From assembly GCF_000833025.1 (NCBI RefSeq), contig NZ_CP010817.1, positions 868,001 through 932,000 of the forward strand: a stretch of DNA of 64,000 nt, written 5' to 3'. Numbering within the stretch: the first letter of the stretch is position 1; each line of letters starts with the position of its first letter. Shown piece by piece: positions 18,387 to 26,478 of the stretch. Under the pieces are notes generated by a model. The model was not told the DNA's origin, did not search any database, and was given only the letters and a program-made list of their open reading frames with translations. Source of the stretch: Myroides profundi. GTDB taxonomy: Bacteria; Bacteroidota; Bacteroidia; Flavobacteriales; Flavobacteriaceae. A program made the translations under genes and the position numbers.

Positions 18387-18554
18387 TTAGTAAAGACCTT
18401 TTATAAACTGATAGTCTTTTTCTTCTTTAATTTCTTTTTTCCACATCTCTTTATTCTTAGAAGAGTAGAGATAGATTTTAATCACCTTAGAAATGATAAC
18501 ACCAGAGATGATCAGTATGGCTAAGATGAGAAATAGTGATATCGTAATAATCAT
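18387..18554 (-). CDS. Small single-helix membrane protein, third gene of the cytochrome unit
   Basis: A 55-residue product with an N-terminal membrane helix (about residues 2-25, Ile/Leu-rich) and a basic, Lys-rich cytoplasmic tail (EMWKKEIKEEKDYQ). It starts 7 bases after the stop of the cytochrome-c-tailed gene at 18562 and is on the same strand, so it is the last gene of that operon. Small one-helix subunits such as CydX accompany cytochrome bd oxidases; by topology and position this could be an analogous accessory subunit, though no sequence similarity to CydX is claimed. Confidence 0.65.
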   Translation of the reverse strand: MIITISLFLILAILIISGVIISKVIKIYLYSSKNKEMWKKEIKEEKDYQFIKGLY

Positions 18555-18561
18555 AGTCTTC

Positions 18562-19899
18562 TTATTTAATGTTTAAGATATATTGAGTCAGATCTTCCAT
18601 ATCCGTATCATTGATCTGAGGGAATGTAGGCATCTGTGGTGCATCAGGACGTTTCTTACCTGGAGACTTAATCCACTTGATTAGATCTGTTTTATTGTTT
18701 GCATATATTTCTTGCATTTCTGTCACAGGAGGCCCTACTAGTGGTGTCTTCTCTTTATGACAGGCAGCACAGTAGCTATTAAAGACTGCTTTACCCTTAG
18801 CTGTATTATCACCAGAAGCTTCGGCAGTAGCTATCGCTTGTTTTTCTTCTTCTTGTTGGTTAGCTGCTTGTTCTCTAGCTTCTTTTGATGCTTGTTCAAA
18901 TTCGGCTGTCTTTTGAGCCATCAGTTCTCGGTGTGGGTTGATAGCATTCGCTCTATAGACATGGCGTCCACTTCCCATGAATACGACTACAATCCCCATA
19001 GAGATCACTATTCTTCTGAAGTATCTGTCTAGTTGGTCATCTGTACCTCTTAGTGTTTTGATCATATAGTACACTGCATATACAGCTACAGCTACACCAG
19101 ATAAGATCACTCCCATCATAGCCCAACTAAACCCTTTGGCAGGTAAAGTAGCCATCACGATAGGGCCAAATAAGAACTGAGCTACTGATGCTCCTAACGC
19201 TAACTGATACCCAAGACGTTTAACCTTCGCTCTAGTGAATACTTTAAAGTATTCTTCAAAAGGATAGTTCTTACGTCCCATATACCAAGTGATAAATAGA
19301 CCTGTCAGGGCTAGTGATGCACAGATAAAATGGAAGTATCTCGGGAATACATTTGGCAAGGCTAAAGCAGATAAGAATCCTCTTACACTCATCCATTTTT
19401 CAGGGAATAACATCAGATTGATATTCACTAAGAAGATTAGGGGAATGAATAAGAACATAATCACTGCTAGAGCATTGATAGATATGTGTAACAATTTCAT
19501 ATTCGCCATTGCTTCCCAAGTGTACTTGTGTAAGTAGGTCAATAGGAAAACAATCGCTACCATAGGGATAATCAATATCCACATAATCCCTGTCAAGGAG
19601 TTAGCTGTGTAAAAATAGATTGTGTACAGTGCATTAATACTCAGTAGAGGAGCTACCCCTAGTACTACAGCTAATGATTTGTTTACTGTTATTGTCGCAG
19701 CTATTTCTTGTGCTAGTACATCGTATTCTTTGTTTTTAAGTCCTTTTATTTCTGCCCATAGCGTAGCTATAGAACCTCCTACCATTAAGTTTACAAACAC
19801 AATATGTGCTAAGAATGAAACTACTAATAGAATAACTAGTAACCATTCTGGTAATGGTAAGTCTAAGGGTATATCTTTAGGTAATGGAGTATTATTCAT
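18562..19899 (-). CDS. CydA-like membrane protein with C-terminal cytochrome c domain
   Basis: The 445-residue protein has about eight membrane helices. Helix 1 contains H32 in FLAHIVFVNLMVGG and a later helix has H190 in FPRYFHFICASLALTG, reminiscent of the CydA heme ligands H19 and H186; GRHVY at 311-315 recalls the CydA GRxPW box. A coiled, Glu/Ala-rich linker (330-365) leads to a cytochrome c domain with CAACH at 377-381 and a possible Met ligand near MPTFPQ. Families of the bd superfamily with c-type domains exist but are uncharacterised. The start overlaps the preceding gene by 8 bases. I infer a periplasmic electron-transfer membrane subunit. Confidence 0.75.
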   Translation of the reverse strand: MNNTPLPKDIPLDLPLPEWLLVILLVVSFLAHIVFVNLMVGGSIATLWAEIKGLKNKEYDVLAQEIAATITVNKSLAVVLGVAPLLSINALYTIYFYTANSLTGIMWILIIPMVAIVFLLTYLHKYTWEAMANMKLLHISINALAVIMFLFIPLIFLVNINLMLFPEKWMSVRGFLSALALPNVFPRYFHFICASLALTGLFITWYMGRKNYPFEEYFKVFTRAKVKRLGYQLALGASVAQFLFGPIVMATLPAKGFSWAMMGVILSGVAVAVYAVYYMIKTLRGTDDQLDRYFRRIVISMGIVVVFMGSGRHVYRANAINPHRELMAQKTAEFEQASKEAREQAANQQEEEKQAIATAEASGDNTAKGKAVFNSYCAACHKEKTPLVGPPVTEMQEIYANNKTDLIKWIKSPGKKRPDAPQMPTFPQINDTDMEDLTQYILNIK

Positions 19900-21352
19900 C
19901 TTTGTTATTGTTTGATTTTTGTTCTATAAAGTGTTCTACAGAGTGAGTAGGGTTAAGATGTGCTCCAGCACTCTGTGCCCCTTCTAGTGTCGCACCACTC
20001 TGTTGTAAATAGAAAATATAATGTGCTAGTGCATCTAGTTCTTCTTCGTTACCTGGATAAGGAGGCATATAGGTTCTACCGTTGTGCATATTAGGTATAT
20101 ATGCTTTCATCGAGTTGATATCTAAAGGCTTTCCTATTCCATACATTTTTTCGAATACGAATATGATAGAGTTAATCCCCTGACTGGTATGACATCGAGA
20201 ACACGCTATCATAAACACATCTTTACCAGCTTCTAGTTTATTCTCTTCTGTAATCTCTGTGATAGAGGTATAAGTAGAGTGCTTCAGGATACCGTCTCGC
20301 TGTAGCAGAGGATAGTCTTCTTCTCTGATCAGGTTAGAGTACATATAGTTACCGATGACATAAGGCTTACGGATAAATTCTCGTACACGTTCGAATATTC
20401 CTAAGAAACCAAGCGATAGTACAAAAGGAACGATCACAATGATAAGATTGACTTTCTTAGGTTTCCACAGTGTCCAGATTGCTAACAGAGCTAGTGAGCT
20501 AGTCGCTATTAGGATAATGTATTTTAATAAATCATAGTATTTCGCAAAGTCCATAGTACCTACCGCTGTACTCATATTCGCTGTCATCGCATCAGGTATC
20601 ACGTTATAGTAATAAATAGAAGCTAGAATAGATAGTGGTAACCATAGTAATACCCATATAGCTGTAGTCTTAAGAGCCGTAGGTCTGATCGCACTAGACT
20701 TCTTAGTGAATAACATAATCAGTAAGAAGCCAAAGGCTCCTGCTACGACCATCGCTGTAGGTGTTCTAAATAATAGTTGGGGTAAGTAAATAGGGTTAGT
20801 CAATGCACTTACTAAAGATTGTTCTTGTATCCAGTTACCAGGATCCATCATAAATCCTAATATCGCTACGATAATAGCCATAGTCAGCCATGAGAATCCA
20901 GAAAGGAACCAACCGAATCGGATATGGCGTTGTTTAGCACGTAGAGATTTATTAGAGTTCTTCCAGGTTAAGAAGTAGATCATGATAAAAACTACTTCTA
21001 ATACGAATACAATCCATTCTGTAAACCATCCCCAGTAGAAAACACGGATTAAACTACCAATAGAGTTAGGACTAATTAGTGCTGCTGAGAACCATATACC
21101 GACTCCTGTCATCGCTCCCATTGTGGTCGTGATCACAAAGCCAACCATCATCATACGGTGTACCATCTTATCCCAGGCAAGATCAGTGATGTCTTCTGGT
21201 CCACTTTTGACTACTCCTTGTTGTTCTAATAATGTAATATAAGGCAAGAACCCAACGGCTAGCCCATGGTTTATAAATACGTGAATAATCGCTATCATCG
21301 CAATGAGGAAACGATCGTTCAACCAGTCTAAATGAAATAGAGGGAAATCCAT
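19892..21352 (-). CDS. Cytochrome bd-superfamily subunit I-like protein with C-terminal cytochrome c domain
   Basis: The 486-residue protein resembles CydA through its N-terminal half: H24 in AIIHVFINHG matches CydA H19, and E119 in FTEWIVFVLE matches the helix-3 glutamates. GFMMDPGNW matches the ANGWMQNP turn. By eye the helix where CydA has H186 reads FRTPTAMVVAG and lacks that His, and the quinol loop is not obvious. The C-terminus carries a cytochrome c domain with CSRCH at 384-388. This layout fits the c-type-domain branches of the bd superfamily, so the electron donor may be a cytochrome rather than quinol. It heads the operon and follows the araC-type gene. Confidence 0.78.
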   Translation of the reverse strand: MDFPLFHLDWLNDRFLIAMIAIIHVFINHGLAVGFLPYITLLEQQGVVKSGPEDITDLAWDKMVHRMMMVGFVITTTMGAMTGVGIWFSAALISPNSIGSLIRVFYWGWFTEWIVFVLEVVFIMIYFLTWKNSNKSLRAKQRHIRFGWFLSGFSWLTMAIIVAILGFMMDPGNWIQEQSLVSALTNPIYLPQLLFRTPTAMVVAGAFGFLLIMLFTKKSSAIRPTALKTTAIWVLLWLPLSILASIYYYNVIPDAMTANMSTAVGTMDFAKYYDLLKYIILIATSSLALLAIWTLWKPKKVNLIIVIVPFVLSLGFLGIFERVREFIRKPYVIGNYMYSNLIREEDYPLLQRDGILKHSTYTSITEITEENKLEAGKDVFMIACSRCHTSQGINSIIFVFEKMYGIGKPLDINSMKAYIPNMHNGRTYMPPYPGNEEELDALAHYIFYLQQSGATLEGAQSAGAHLNPTHSVEHFIEQKSNNNKDE

Positions 21353-21369
21353 AATGTATTATTTTTCAG

Positions 21370-21450
21370 CAAAGTTAGAACCCTACCTACTGAAATATAT
21401 TACACTAAACGTGGTGATATTTACACTAATCAATTTAGAACAGTGTGATA
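21370..21450 (-). promoter_or_regulatory. Promoter and AraC-type direct repeats before the cytochrome operon
   Basis: On the minus strand TAACTTTG (21370-21377) matches TAnnTTTG exactly and lies 18 bases before the start codon. Two copies of TTACACTAA lie upstream at 21400-21408 and 21421-21429, a 21-base period that puts both on one face of the helix, as AraC-family proteins bind. A related inverted piece AGTGTGAT is at 21443-21450. The proximal repeat is close to the expected -33 position. The araC-type gene next door is the natural candidate regulator. Confidence 0.6.
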
Positions 21451-21479
21451 AAAGCGAATTGTATTTAAGTAATCAATTC

Positions 21480-22367
21480 TTAGTTCTGTTTTCTGAATTC
21501 TTCTGGGGATAGCCCTGTATTCTTTTTAAAGAATCTAGAGAAGTAAGCATTGTTCTTAAAGTCGAGTTCATAAGAGATTTCTGTAATCGATAAATCGGCA
21601 TTGACCAATAATCGTTTACATTCTAAGATCACTCTGTTACGGATAACTTCACCAGCTGTTATTCCTACTACCTTTTTGCATAAAGAGTTGAGGTGATTAG
21701 GAGTGATGTGTAGCATATCAGCGTATTCTCCAGGTAATCTCTTCTCTATAAAATAGTCTTCTACAAGCTTCTCAAAATTCTTAATGATGAAGTGTGCACC
21801 CTTCGTCTCATTAGGTTCTTCTGGCTCGAATACTTTCTTGACTAAGAATAGCTGTGTCTCTAAGAACAGTTCTAACATTAAGACTTTGATATAGTCTTTC
21901 TGTAAAGGTTGGTTTTCTGTATAGGCATAATACATCTTTTCGAACTTAGTGTGTAGTGTCTCATAGCACTTCTCACAAGAGAACTTAGAGTACTGCGCAT
22001 TACCTCCGAAGAAGGTAAACTCCTTTAGATAGTTCGGGTTAACTAAGAATGTACGCAGAAAGTTATCATTGAAATTGATAAGAAACCCTTTGGTACCAGG
22101 TTCGAATTCCCATTTGTGTACTTGTGAAGGGTTGAGATAAAATAAGCATTTTTCCTCAATAGAGAATTTCTCAAAGTCAATAGAGTGTATTCCCTTCCCT
22201 TCTGCTACGAAGAGGATTTGATAGAATGCATGTCTGTGAGGAGCAGACACCATATTCGGTCTATTAGAAATAAACTCTTCAAGTCGATATACTACACAGT
22301 CTTGTGATATATTATTATTGTCGAGTAGGTTACAGATGTTGTAAATTGGAATACTATTGTTCTCCAT
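21480..22367 (-). CDS. AraC-family transcriptional regulator
   Basis: The 295-residue protein has an N-terminal cupin-type sensor domain (HRHAFYQILFVAEGKGIHSIDF, then LNPSQVHKWEF) and a C-terminal double helix-turn-helix ending ISYELDFKNNAYFSRFFKKNTGLSPEEFRKQ. It ends 127 bases upstream of the cytochrome operon on the same strand, with direct repeats in between, so I infer that it regulates that operon. The effector is unknown. Its own promoter appears at 22385-22392. Confidence 0.92.
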   Translation of the reverse strand: MENNSIPIYNICNLLDNNNISQDCVVYRLEEFISNRPNMVSAPHRHAFYQILFVAEGKGIHSIDFEKFSIEEKCLFYLNPSQVHKWEFEPGTKGFLINFNDNFLRTFLVNPNYLKEFTFFGGNAQYSKFSCEKCYETLHTKFEKMYYAYTENQPLQKDYIKVLMLELFLETQLFLVKKVFEPEEPNETKGAHFIIKNFEKLVEDYFIEKRLPGEYADMLHITPNHLNSLCKKVVGITAGEVIRNRVILECKRLLVNADLSITEISYELDFKNNAYFSRFFKKNTGLSPEEFRKQN

Positions 22368-22384
22368 ATTTCTAATATTTTAGG

Positions 22385-22392
22385 CAAAGATA
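22385..22392 (-). promoter_or_regulatory. -7 element of the araC-type gene
   Basis: TATCTTTG on the minus strand matches TAnnTTTG exactly, 18 bases upstream of the start codon of the araC-type gene. Confidence 0.5.
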
Positions 22393-22493
22393 GGAATATG
22401 TTAAATTCTTTAAATGGTGATTGAATAGAAATAAGTTATGGTGTGATTAAGATTTAGTACTTTAGACTAGTATAATCTGAAACACGAGCTAGG

Positions 22494-22913
22494 ATGGAAA
22501 TAAAGATAACTACAGAGATAGATGATGGTAATGCGATGGCGATTAAGGAGATCTTATCTTCTTATAATGTAAGTCATACGACACATTTATCAGAATGTAT
22601 CAATGAATCACTAGAGATTACTTTAGCGGAAGAAGGAGAGGTGATAGGCGGGTTATTGGGCCGTTCATTATGGGGAACACTAGAGATACAGAATCTCGCT
22701 GTGAAAGAGAGTCATAGAGGACAAGGTCTTGGTAAGAAACTCATGGTAGCAGCAGAGCAGGTAGCTGTAAAGCGCAACTGTAAGTATATATCACTGAATA
22801 CTTTTTCGTTTCAAGCTTCTGACTTTTACCAATCTTTAGGTTATGAGGTTTTCGCAGAAGAGAAGGACTATCCTTTAGGGTATGCTAAGATATATCTGCG
22901 TAAGGTGTTGTAG
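22494..22913 (+). CDS. GNAT-family N-acetyltransferase
   Basis: A 139-residue single-domain GNAT protein. Motif A is RGQGLGKKLM (about 84-93), which binds acetyl-CoA, preceded by the strand LEIQNLAV and followed by ASDFYQSLGYEVF, the usual C-terminal helix-strand. The substrate cannot be predicted. It is convergent with the minus-strand GNAT gene that follows (gap of 4 bases) and is not part of the toxin-antitoxin pair. Confidence 0.85.
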   Translation: MEIKITTEIDDGNAMAIKEILSSYNVSHTTHLSECINESLEITLAEEGEVIGGLLGRSLWGTLEIQNLAVKESHRGQGLGKKLMVAAEQVAVKRNCKYISLNTFSFQASDFYQSLGYEVFAEEKDYPLGYAKIYLRKVL

Positions 22914-22917
22914 GGGA

Positions 22918-23469
22918 TTATATGTATTGGGTTAGGTCAAGGTACATTTGTCTTGTATCTTTATTTTTATCATTATCTGATAAATATTTGAAACCTAACC
23001 TTTCGTAAAACAGCAATGATGTTTGATAAGCATCAACTGTTATAAACTTACAAGCTTGATGATTATTTATTTCAATAGCATTATTGATTATTGTATTAAT
23101 GATTAGTCTGCCTAATCCTAAACCTTTAAATGTTTCGTCAATAGCTAATCTTCCTATTTTAATAGCAGGAAAGGATTTTAGATGTCGTTTAGGATGAGAA
23201 AGGAATGTTTTTAAGAATCGATTAATTGCACTTTTACTTGTAAAGGTAGTATCCTCTACACGTAAACAGTCATTAAAAAGAGTGTAATAAGCAATCGTTC
23301 GTTCTTGATTTTCCAAAATAAAAGTAGTCGCTAATAATTCTTTTTTATAGTGTAAAGCTTTACTAAATAAGAAAGAGTTAAGGTCTTTATCTCCACAGTC
23401 AAAAGGTTTTAATTCATGACTTTCTAATAGTAGAAGAAAACTTAGTTTAGAAAAGTCAATAATAGGCAT
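22918..23469 (-). CDS. GNAT-family toxin-like acetyltransferase
   Basis: The 183-residue protein starts with ELKPFDCGDKDLNSFLFSKALHYKK, which is characteristic of the TacT/AtaT-like GNAT toxins that act on aminoacyl-tRNA. The CoA motif is KGLGLGRLII (about 120-129), and the closing helix has the catalytic-type Tyr in LLFYERLGF. It lies 3 bases after a 53-residue gene on the same strand, the antitoxin-toxin order of type II modules. Acetylation of charged tRNA is inferred by family; the tRNA target is unknown. Confidence 0.8.
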   Translation of the reverse strand: MPIIDFSKLSFLLLLESHELKPFDCGDKDLNSFLFSKALHYKKELLATTFILENQERTIAYYTLFNDCLRVEDTTFTSKSAINRFLKTFLSHPKRHLKSFPAIKIGRLAIDETFKGLGLGRLIINTIINNAIEINNHQACKFITVDAYQTSLLFYERLGFKYLSDNDKNKDTRQMYLDLTQYI

Positions 23470-23472
23470 ATA

Positions 23473-23634
23473 CTAGATTTTCTTAAATAGTGAGTTTAGT
23501 ATAGAGGCATCCTTGCGAATCTGTTCTAATCTCGCATTATCTTTAGGGGTAGATTTGTTCGCTTCAATTTGTTTTAGAAAACGAGCTGCATCTTTACCTT
23601 TTAGAGTGGGTGTTATTTTAATCGGTTTTGCCAT
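23473..23634 (-). CDS. Putative antitoxin partner of the GNAT toxin
   Basis: A 53-residue basic protein beginning MAKPIKITPTLKGKDAARFL, with a helical remainder ending in LNSLFKKI. It precedes the GNAT gene by 3 bases and shares its promoter (TAnnTTTG match at 23652-23659). It is not a classical ribbon-helix-helix DUF1778 antitoxin: the KPIKITPTLKGKDAARF opening is a short motif I associate with Bacteroidota GNAT neighbours. Antitoxin function is inferred from size, order and spacing. Confidence 0.7.
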   Translation of the reverse strand: MAKPIKITPTLKGKDAARFLKQIEANKSTPKDNARLEQIRKDASILNSLFKKI

Positions 23635-23651
23635 TTTATATGTATTTAATG

Positions 23652-23659
23652 CAAAGATA
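23652..23659 (-). promoter_or_regulatory. -7 element of the toxin-antitoxin pair
   Basis: TATCTTTG on the minus strand is an exact TAnnTTTG match, 18 bases upstream of the antitoxin start. Confidence 0.5.
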
Positions 23660-23771
23660 TATAAAAAGTGTTTTGTAAAGGTTTAATTTATTGATTAAAT
23701 GTGTGTTAAGTTTGTTTTTTGAAAAGATTAAAAGTGAATGCTTTACAGTTTTTTACTCGGTTGAATAGTAG

Positions 23772-23779
23772 TATCTTTG
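23772..23779 (+). promoter_or_regulatory. -7 element of the radical SAM gene
   Basis: TATCTTTG is an exact TAnnTTTG match 20 bases before the GTG start at 23799. The predicted leader is therefore very short, which supports the GTG as the start. Confidence 0.5.
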
Positions 23780-23798
23780 CACTCCAAAATTAGATACA

Positions 23799-25997
23799 GT
23801 GAATACAACAATAGCATTTATAACTCCTCCGTTTACACAGTTAAACACACCTTATCCAGCGACAGCATATATTAAGGGGTTTCTGAATACCCTAAATATA
23901 GATAGCTACCAAGCAGATTTGGGAATAGAGGTTATATTGAAATTGTTTAGTAAACAAGGTTTGATAGACTTGTTCGACTATGTGCATGAACACATAGAAG
24001 AGGTCTCTCCTAATATACATCGTATCCTCGCTTTAGAAGAGGATTATATCTCTACTATAGATGCTGTGATAGCTTTCTTACAAGGAAAGAACTCTACATT
24101 AGCACATGCTATCGTACAAGAAGATTACCTTCCACGAGCATCTCGCTTTGAACAACTAGAAGAATTAGAGTGGGCATTCGGTACAATGGGAATACAAGAT
24201 AAGGCGAAGCACTTATCTACACTGTATTTAGAGGACTTGTCTGATCTCATTGTTGAGACAGTAGATACCAACTTTGGGTTTAGTAGATATGCTGAGCGAT
24301 TAGGTCGCTCTGCTCATACCTTTGATGAGATGTATGATGCACTACATCAACCCTTGACTTATATCGATGAGATTACCCTTGATCTATTGCAACAGTTAAT
24401 AGATAAGACTAATCCTAAGATAATGGGATTCTCTGTACCCTTCCCTGGTAATTTATACAGTAGTTTTAGATGTGCTCAATACATTAAGAAGAATTATCCT
24501 CATATCAAGATCACAATGGGAGGAGGGTTTCCTAATACAGAGTTACGCTCTTTAAAAGATGTGCGTGTATTTGAGTTCTTTGATTTTATCACTTTAGATG
24601 ATGGAGAGGCTCCACTAGAAAACTTGATTCTCTATGTAGAAGGAAAGATAGCACAAGAGGAGTTAAAGCGTACGCTTATTGCTAAAGATGGTGAGGTAGT
24701 GTATATCAATAATCCGCTGAAGCGTGACTATAAACAGGCGGAGGTAGGTACTCCAGATTATTCGGACTTACTGCTGACAGAGTATATCTCTGTGATAGAA
24801 GTAGTGAATCCTATGCATCGTATGTGGAGTGATGGACGATGGAATAAACTAACGATGGCACATGGATGTTATTGGGGTAAGTGTACCTTCTGTGATATTA
24901 GTTTAGACTATATCAAGGTATATGAACCAATAGCAGCTAAGCAGATTGTAGACCGTATGCAGACGTTAATTGAGCAGACAGGAGAGACAGGTTTTCACTT
25001 CGTAGATGAGGCAGCACCGCCAGCACTAATGCGCGAGGTAGCGTTAGAAATCATCAGACGTAAACTAACGGTATCATGGTGGACGAACATCCGCTTTGAG
25101 AAAAGCTTTACGAAAGACTTGTGCTTACTATTAAAAGCTTCTGGATGTGTAGCTGTATCAGGAGGATTAGAGGTAGCTTCAGATAGGTTATTAAAATTAA
25201 TAGATAAGGGAGTTACGGTAGAACAAGTAGCTCGTGTGAATAGAAACTTTACGGAGGCAGGTATCTTAGTACATGCTTATCTAATGTATGGTTTCCCAAC
25301 ACAGACTGCACAGGAGACAATAGATAGTCTAGAGATGGTGCGTCAGTTGTTTGAAGCAGGAGTAATGCAATCGGGCTTTTGGCATCAGTTTGCGATGACT
25401 GCTCATTCTCCTGTAGGTATGAACCCTGAAGAGTATAAAGTAGAGCGCGTAAACGCTGAGATGGGGACATTCGCTAATAACGATGTACCTCACGTAGAGA
25501 TGAACGGAGCGATACATGATAAGTTCTCTTTTGGACTGAAGAAGTCACTGTTTAACTTTATGCATGGGATGTGCTTTGATATGCCATTACATGAATGGTT
25601 TGATTTTAAAGTACCTCGTACAAGTATATCACCTGATTATATATTCAGTTGTTTAAACAACGAACCTTTGACAGTGTATAAACCAAATCAAAAGGTAGTA
25701 TGGTTAGGGACATTCCCTTATATCGAGTACTTTGAGAAAAAGAAGAAAAACAGAGTATTCGAAATGGCACAATTGGTTTTCTATACTAAAAAAGATACGA
25801 TAGGCGTAGATGTAGATAGAGTGGTAGGGGATTGGTTTGTACATTTTGTGGAGACTTTGAAGGAGAAAGCTTCTCAGACGATGACTTACCAAGAAATGAA
25901 AAAGAGCTTTGAGGAGTTTACGAATGAAGACTTTGAACCATTCTGGTATTCTAAGCCAGCACAAGCATTAAAAGATATGGCACTACTAGTGCTTTAA
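23799..25997 (+). CDS. B12-binding-domain type radical SAM protein
   Basis: The 732-residue protein starts at GTG. An N-terminal cobalamin-binding-like Rossmann region spans about 200-285 (KIMGFSVPFPGNLYS, ITMGGGFPN, DDGEAPLENLI), without an obvious DxHxxG motif. The radical SAM core begins with GCYWGKCTFCD, where C357, C362 and C365 have CX4CX2C spacing instead of the usual CX3CX2C. Other features are FHFVDEAAPP and SGGLEVASDRLL. It probably makes a radical-based change on an unknown substrate. It is a single-gene unit with its own promoter and terminator, with no obvious peptide or pathway partner. Confidence 0.85.
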   Translation: MNTTIAFITPPFTQLNTPYPATAYIKGFLNTLNIDSYQADLGIEVILKLFSKQGLIDLFDYVHEHIEEVSPNIHRILALEEDYISTIDAVIAFLQGKNSTLAHAIVQEDYLPRASRFEQLEELEWAFGTMGIQDKAKHLSTLYLEDLSDLIVETVDTNFGFSRYAERLGRSAHTFDEMYDALHQPLTYIDEITLDLLQQLIDKTNPKIMGFSVPFPGNLYSSFRCAQYIKKNYPHIKITMGGGFPNTELRSLKDVRVFEFFDFITLDDGEAPLENLILYVEGKIAQEELKRTLIAKDGEVVYINNPLKRDYKQAEVGTPDYSDLLLTEYISVIEVVNPMHRMWSDGRWNKLTMAHGCYWGKCTFCDISLDYIKVYEPIAAKQIVDRMQTLIEQTGETGFHFVDEAAPPALMREVALEIIRRKLTVSWWTNIRFEKSFTKDLCLLLKASGCVAVSGGLEVASDRLLKLIDKGVTVEQVARVNRNFTEAGILVHAYLMYGFPTQTAQETIDSLEMVRQLFEAGVMQSGFWHQFAMTAHSPVGMNPEEYKVERVNAEMGTFANNDVPHVEMNGAIHDKFSFGLKKSLFNFMHGMCFDMPLHEWFDFKVPRTSISPDYIFSCLNNEPLTVYKPNQKVVWLGTFPYIEYFEKKKKNRVFEMAQLVFYTKKDTIGVDVDRVVGDWFVHFVETLKEKASQTMTYQEMKKSFEEFTNEDFEPFWYSKPAQALKDMALLVL

Positions 25998-26003
25998 AGA
26001 TAA

Positions 26004-26027
26004 AAAGCCTCGCAAATGCGAGGCTTT
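26004..26027 (+). terminator. Terminator after the radical SAM gene
   Basis: AAAGCCTCGCA (26004-26014) and TGCGAGGCTTT (26017-26027) form an 11-bp stem with a 2-base gap. It also faces the end of the convergent PEGA lipoprotein gene and may act in both directions. Confidence 0.8.
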
Positions 26028-26034
26028 GTTATTC

Positions 26035-26478
26035 TTATTGTTTAGGTTTATCTTGTTCTTTTAAACTAATGTTCATAAAGATTGTTCTGTGATTTGCTTT
26101 GATAACAGCATCTTTAGCAGGAGTGCTGTTGTATTGTACAGGTTTTAATTTATGGATTGCACCAGTGATAGGGTCAACAATAAGTCCTATTATCCCTCCA
26201 AAACCAATATTACCAATGTACCAAGCATTAAAGCTTCTTTCAAAATCAGTTTTATAAGTGTCATATCCTTCACTTGCTATCTTAAGTGTATAAGATTGGT
26301 TCTTCTTTAATTTAGTGTTATATGGTGTCTTACCTACTTCTTTATTGTCTATATAGACTGTAGAGTTCGTAGGAGTAGAGTAGATCTCTATTTTTTGTTT
26401 ACTTCCAGATACGATAGTAGCACAACTTGTATTTAATAATAGTAATGCAGAAGAGATTAGTAAAAGTGTTTTTTTCAT
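26035..26478 (-). CDS. PEGA-domain lipoprotein
   Basis: The 147-residue product has a lipoprotein signal with lipobox LNTSC (Cys at residue 19). A PEGA domain follows (KIEIYSTPTNSTVYIDNKEVGKTPYNTKLKKNQSYTLKI, about 29-68). A Gly-rich hydrophobic stretch (IGNIGFGGIIGLIVDPITGAI) lies near 89-109. It is likely anchored in the outer membrane. Function is unknown; PEGA domains often bind carbohydrate or protein at the surface. It overlaps the preceding gene by one base. Confidence 0.8.
   Translation of the reverse strand: MKKTLLLISSALLLLNTSCATIVSGSKQKIEIYSTPTNSTVYIDNKEVGKTPYNTKLKKNQSYTLKIASEGYDTYKTDFERSFNAWYIGNIGFGGIIGLIVDPITGAIHKLKPVQYNSTPAKDAVIKANHRTIFMNISLKEQDKPKQ

Noticed and set aside
19622..19915. 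Plus-strand frames opposite the cytochrome genes (19289-19537 and 19622-19915)
   Set aside because: They are antisense shadows of the membrane proteins; hydrophobic composition is inherited from the real frame.
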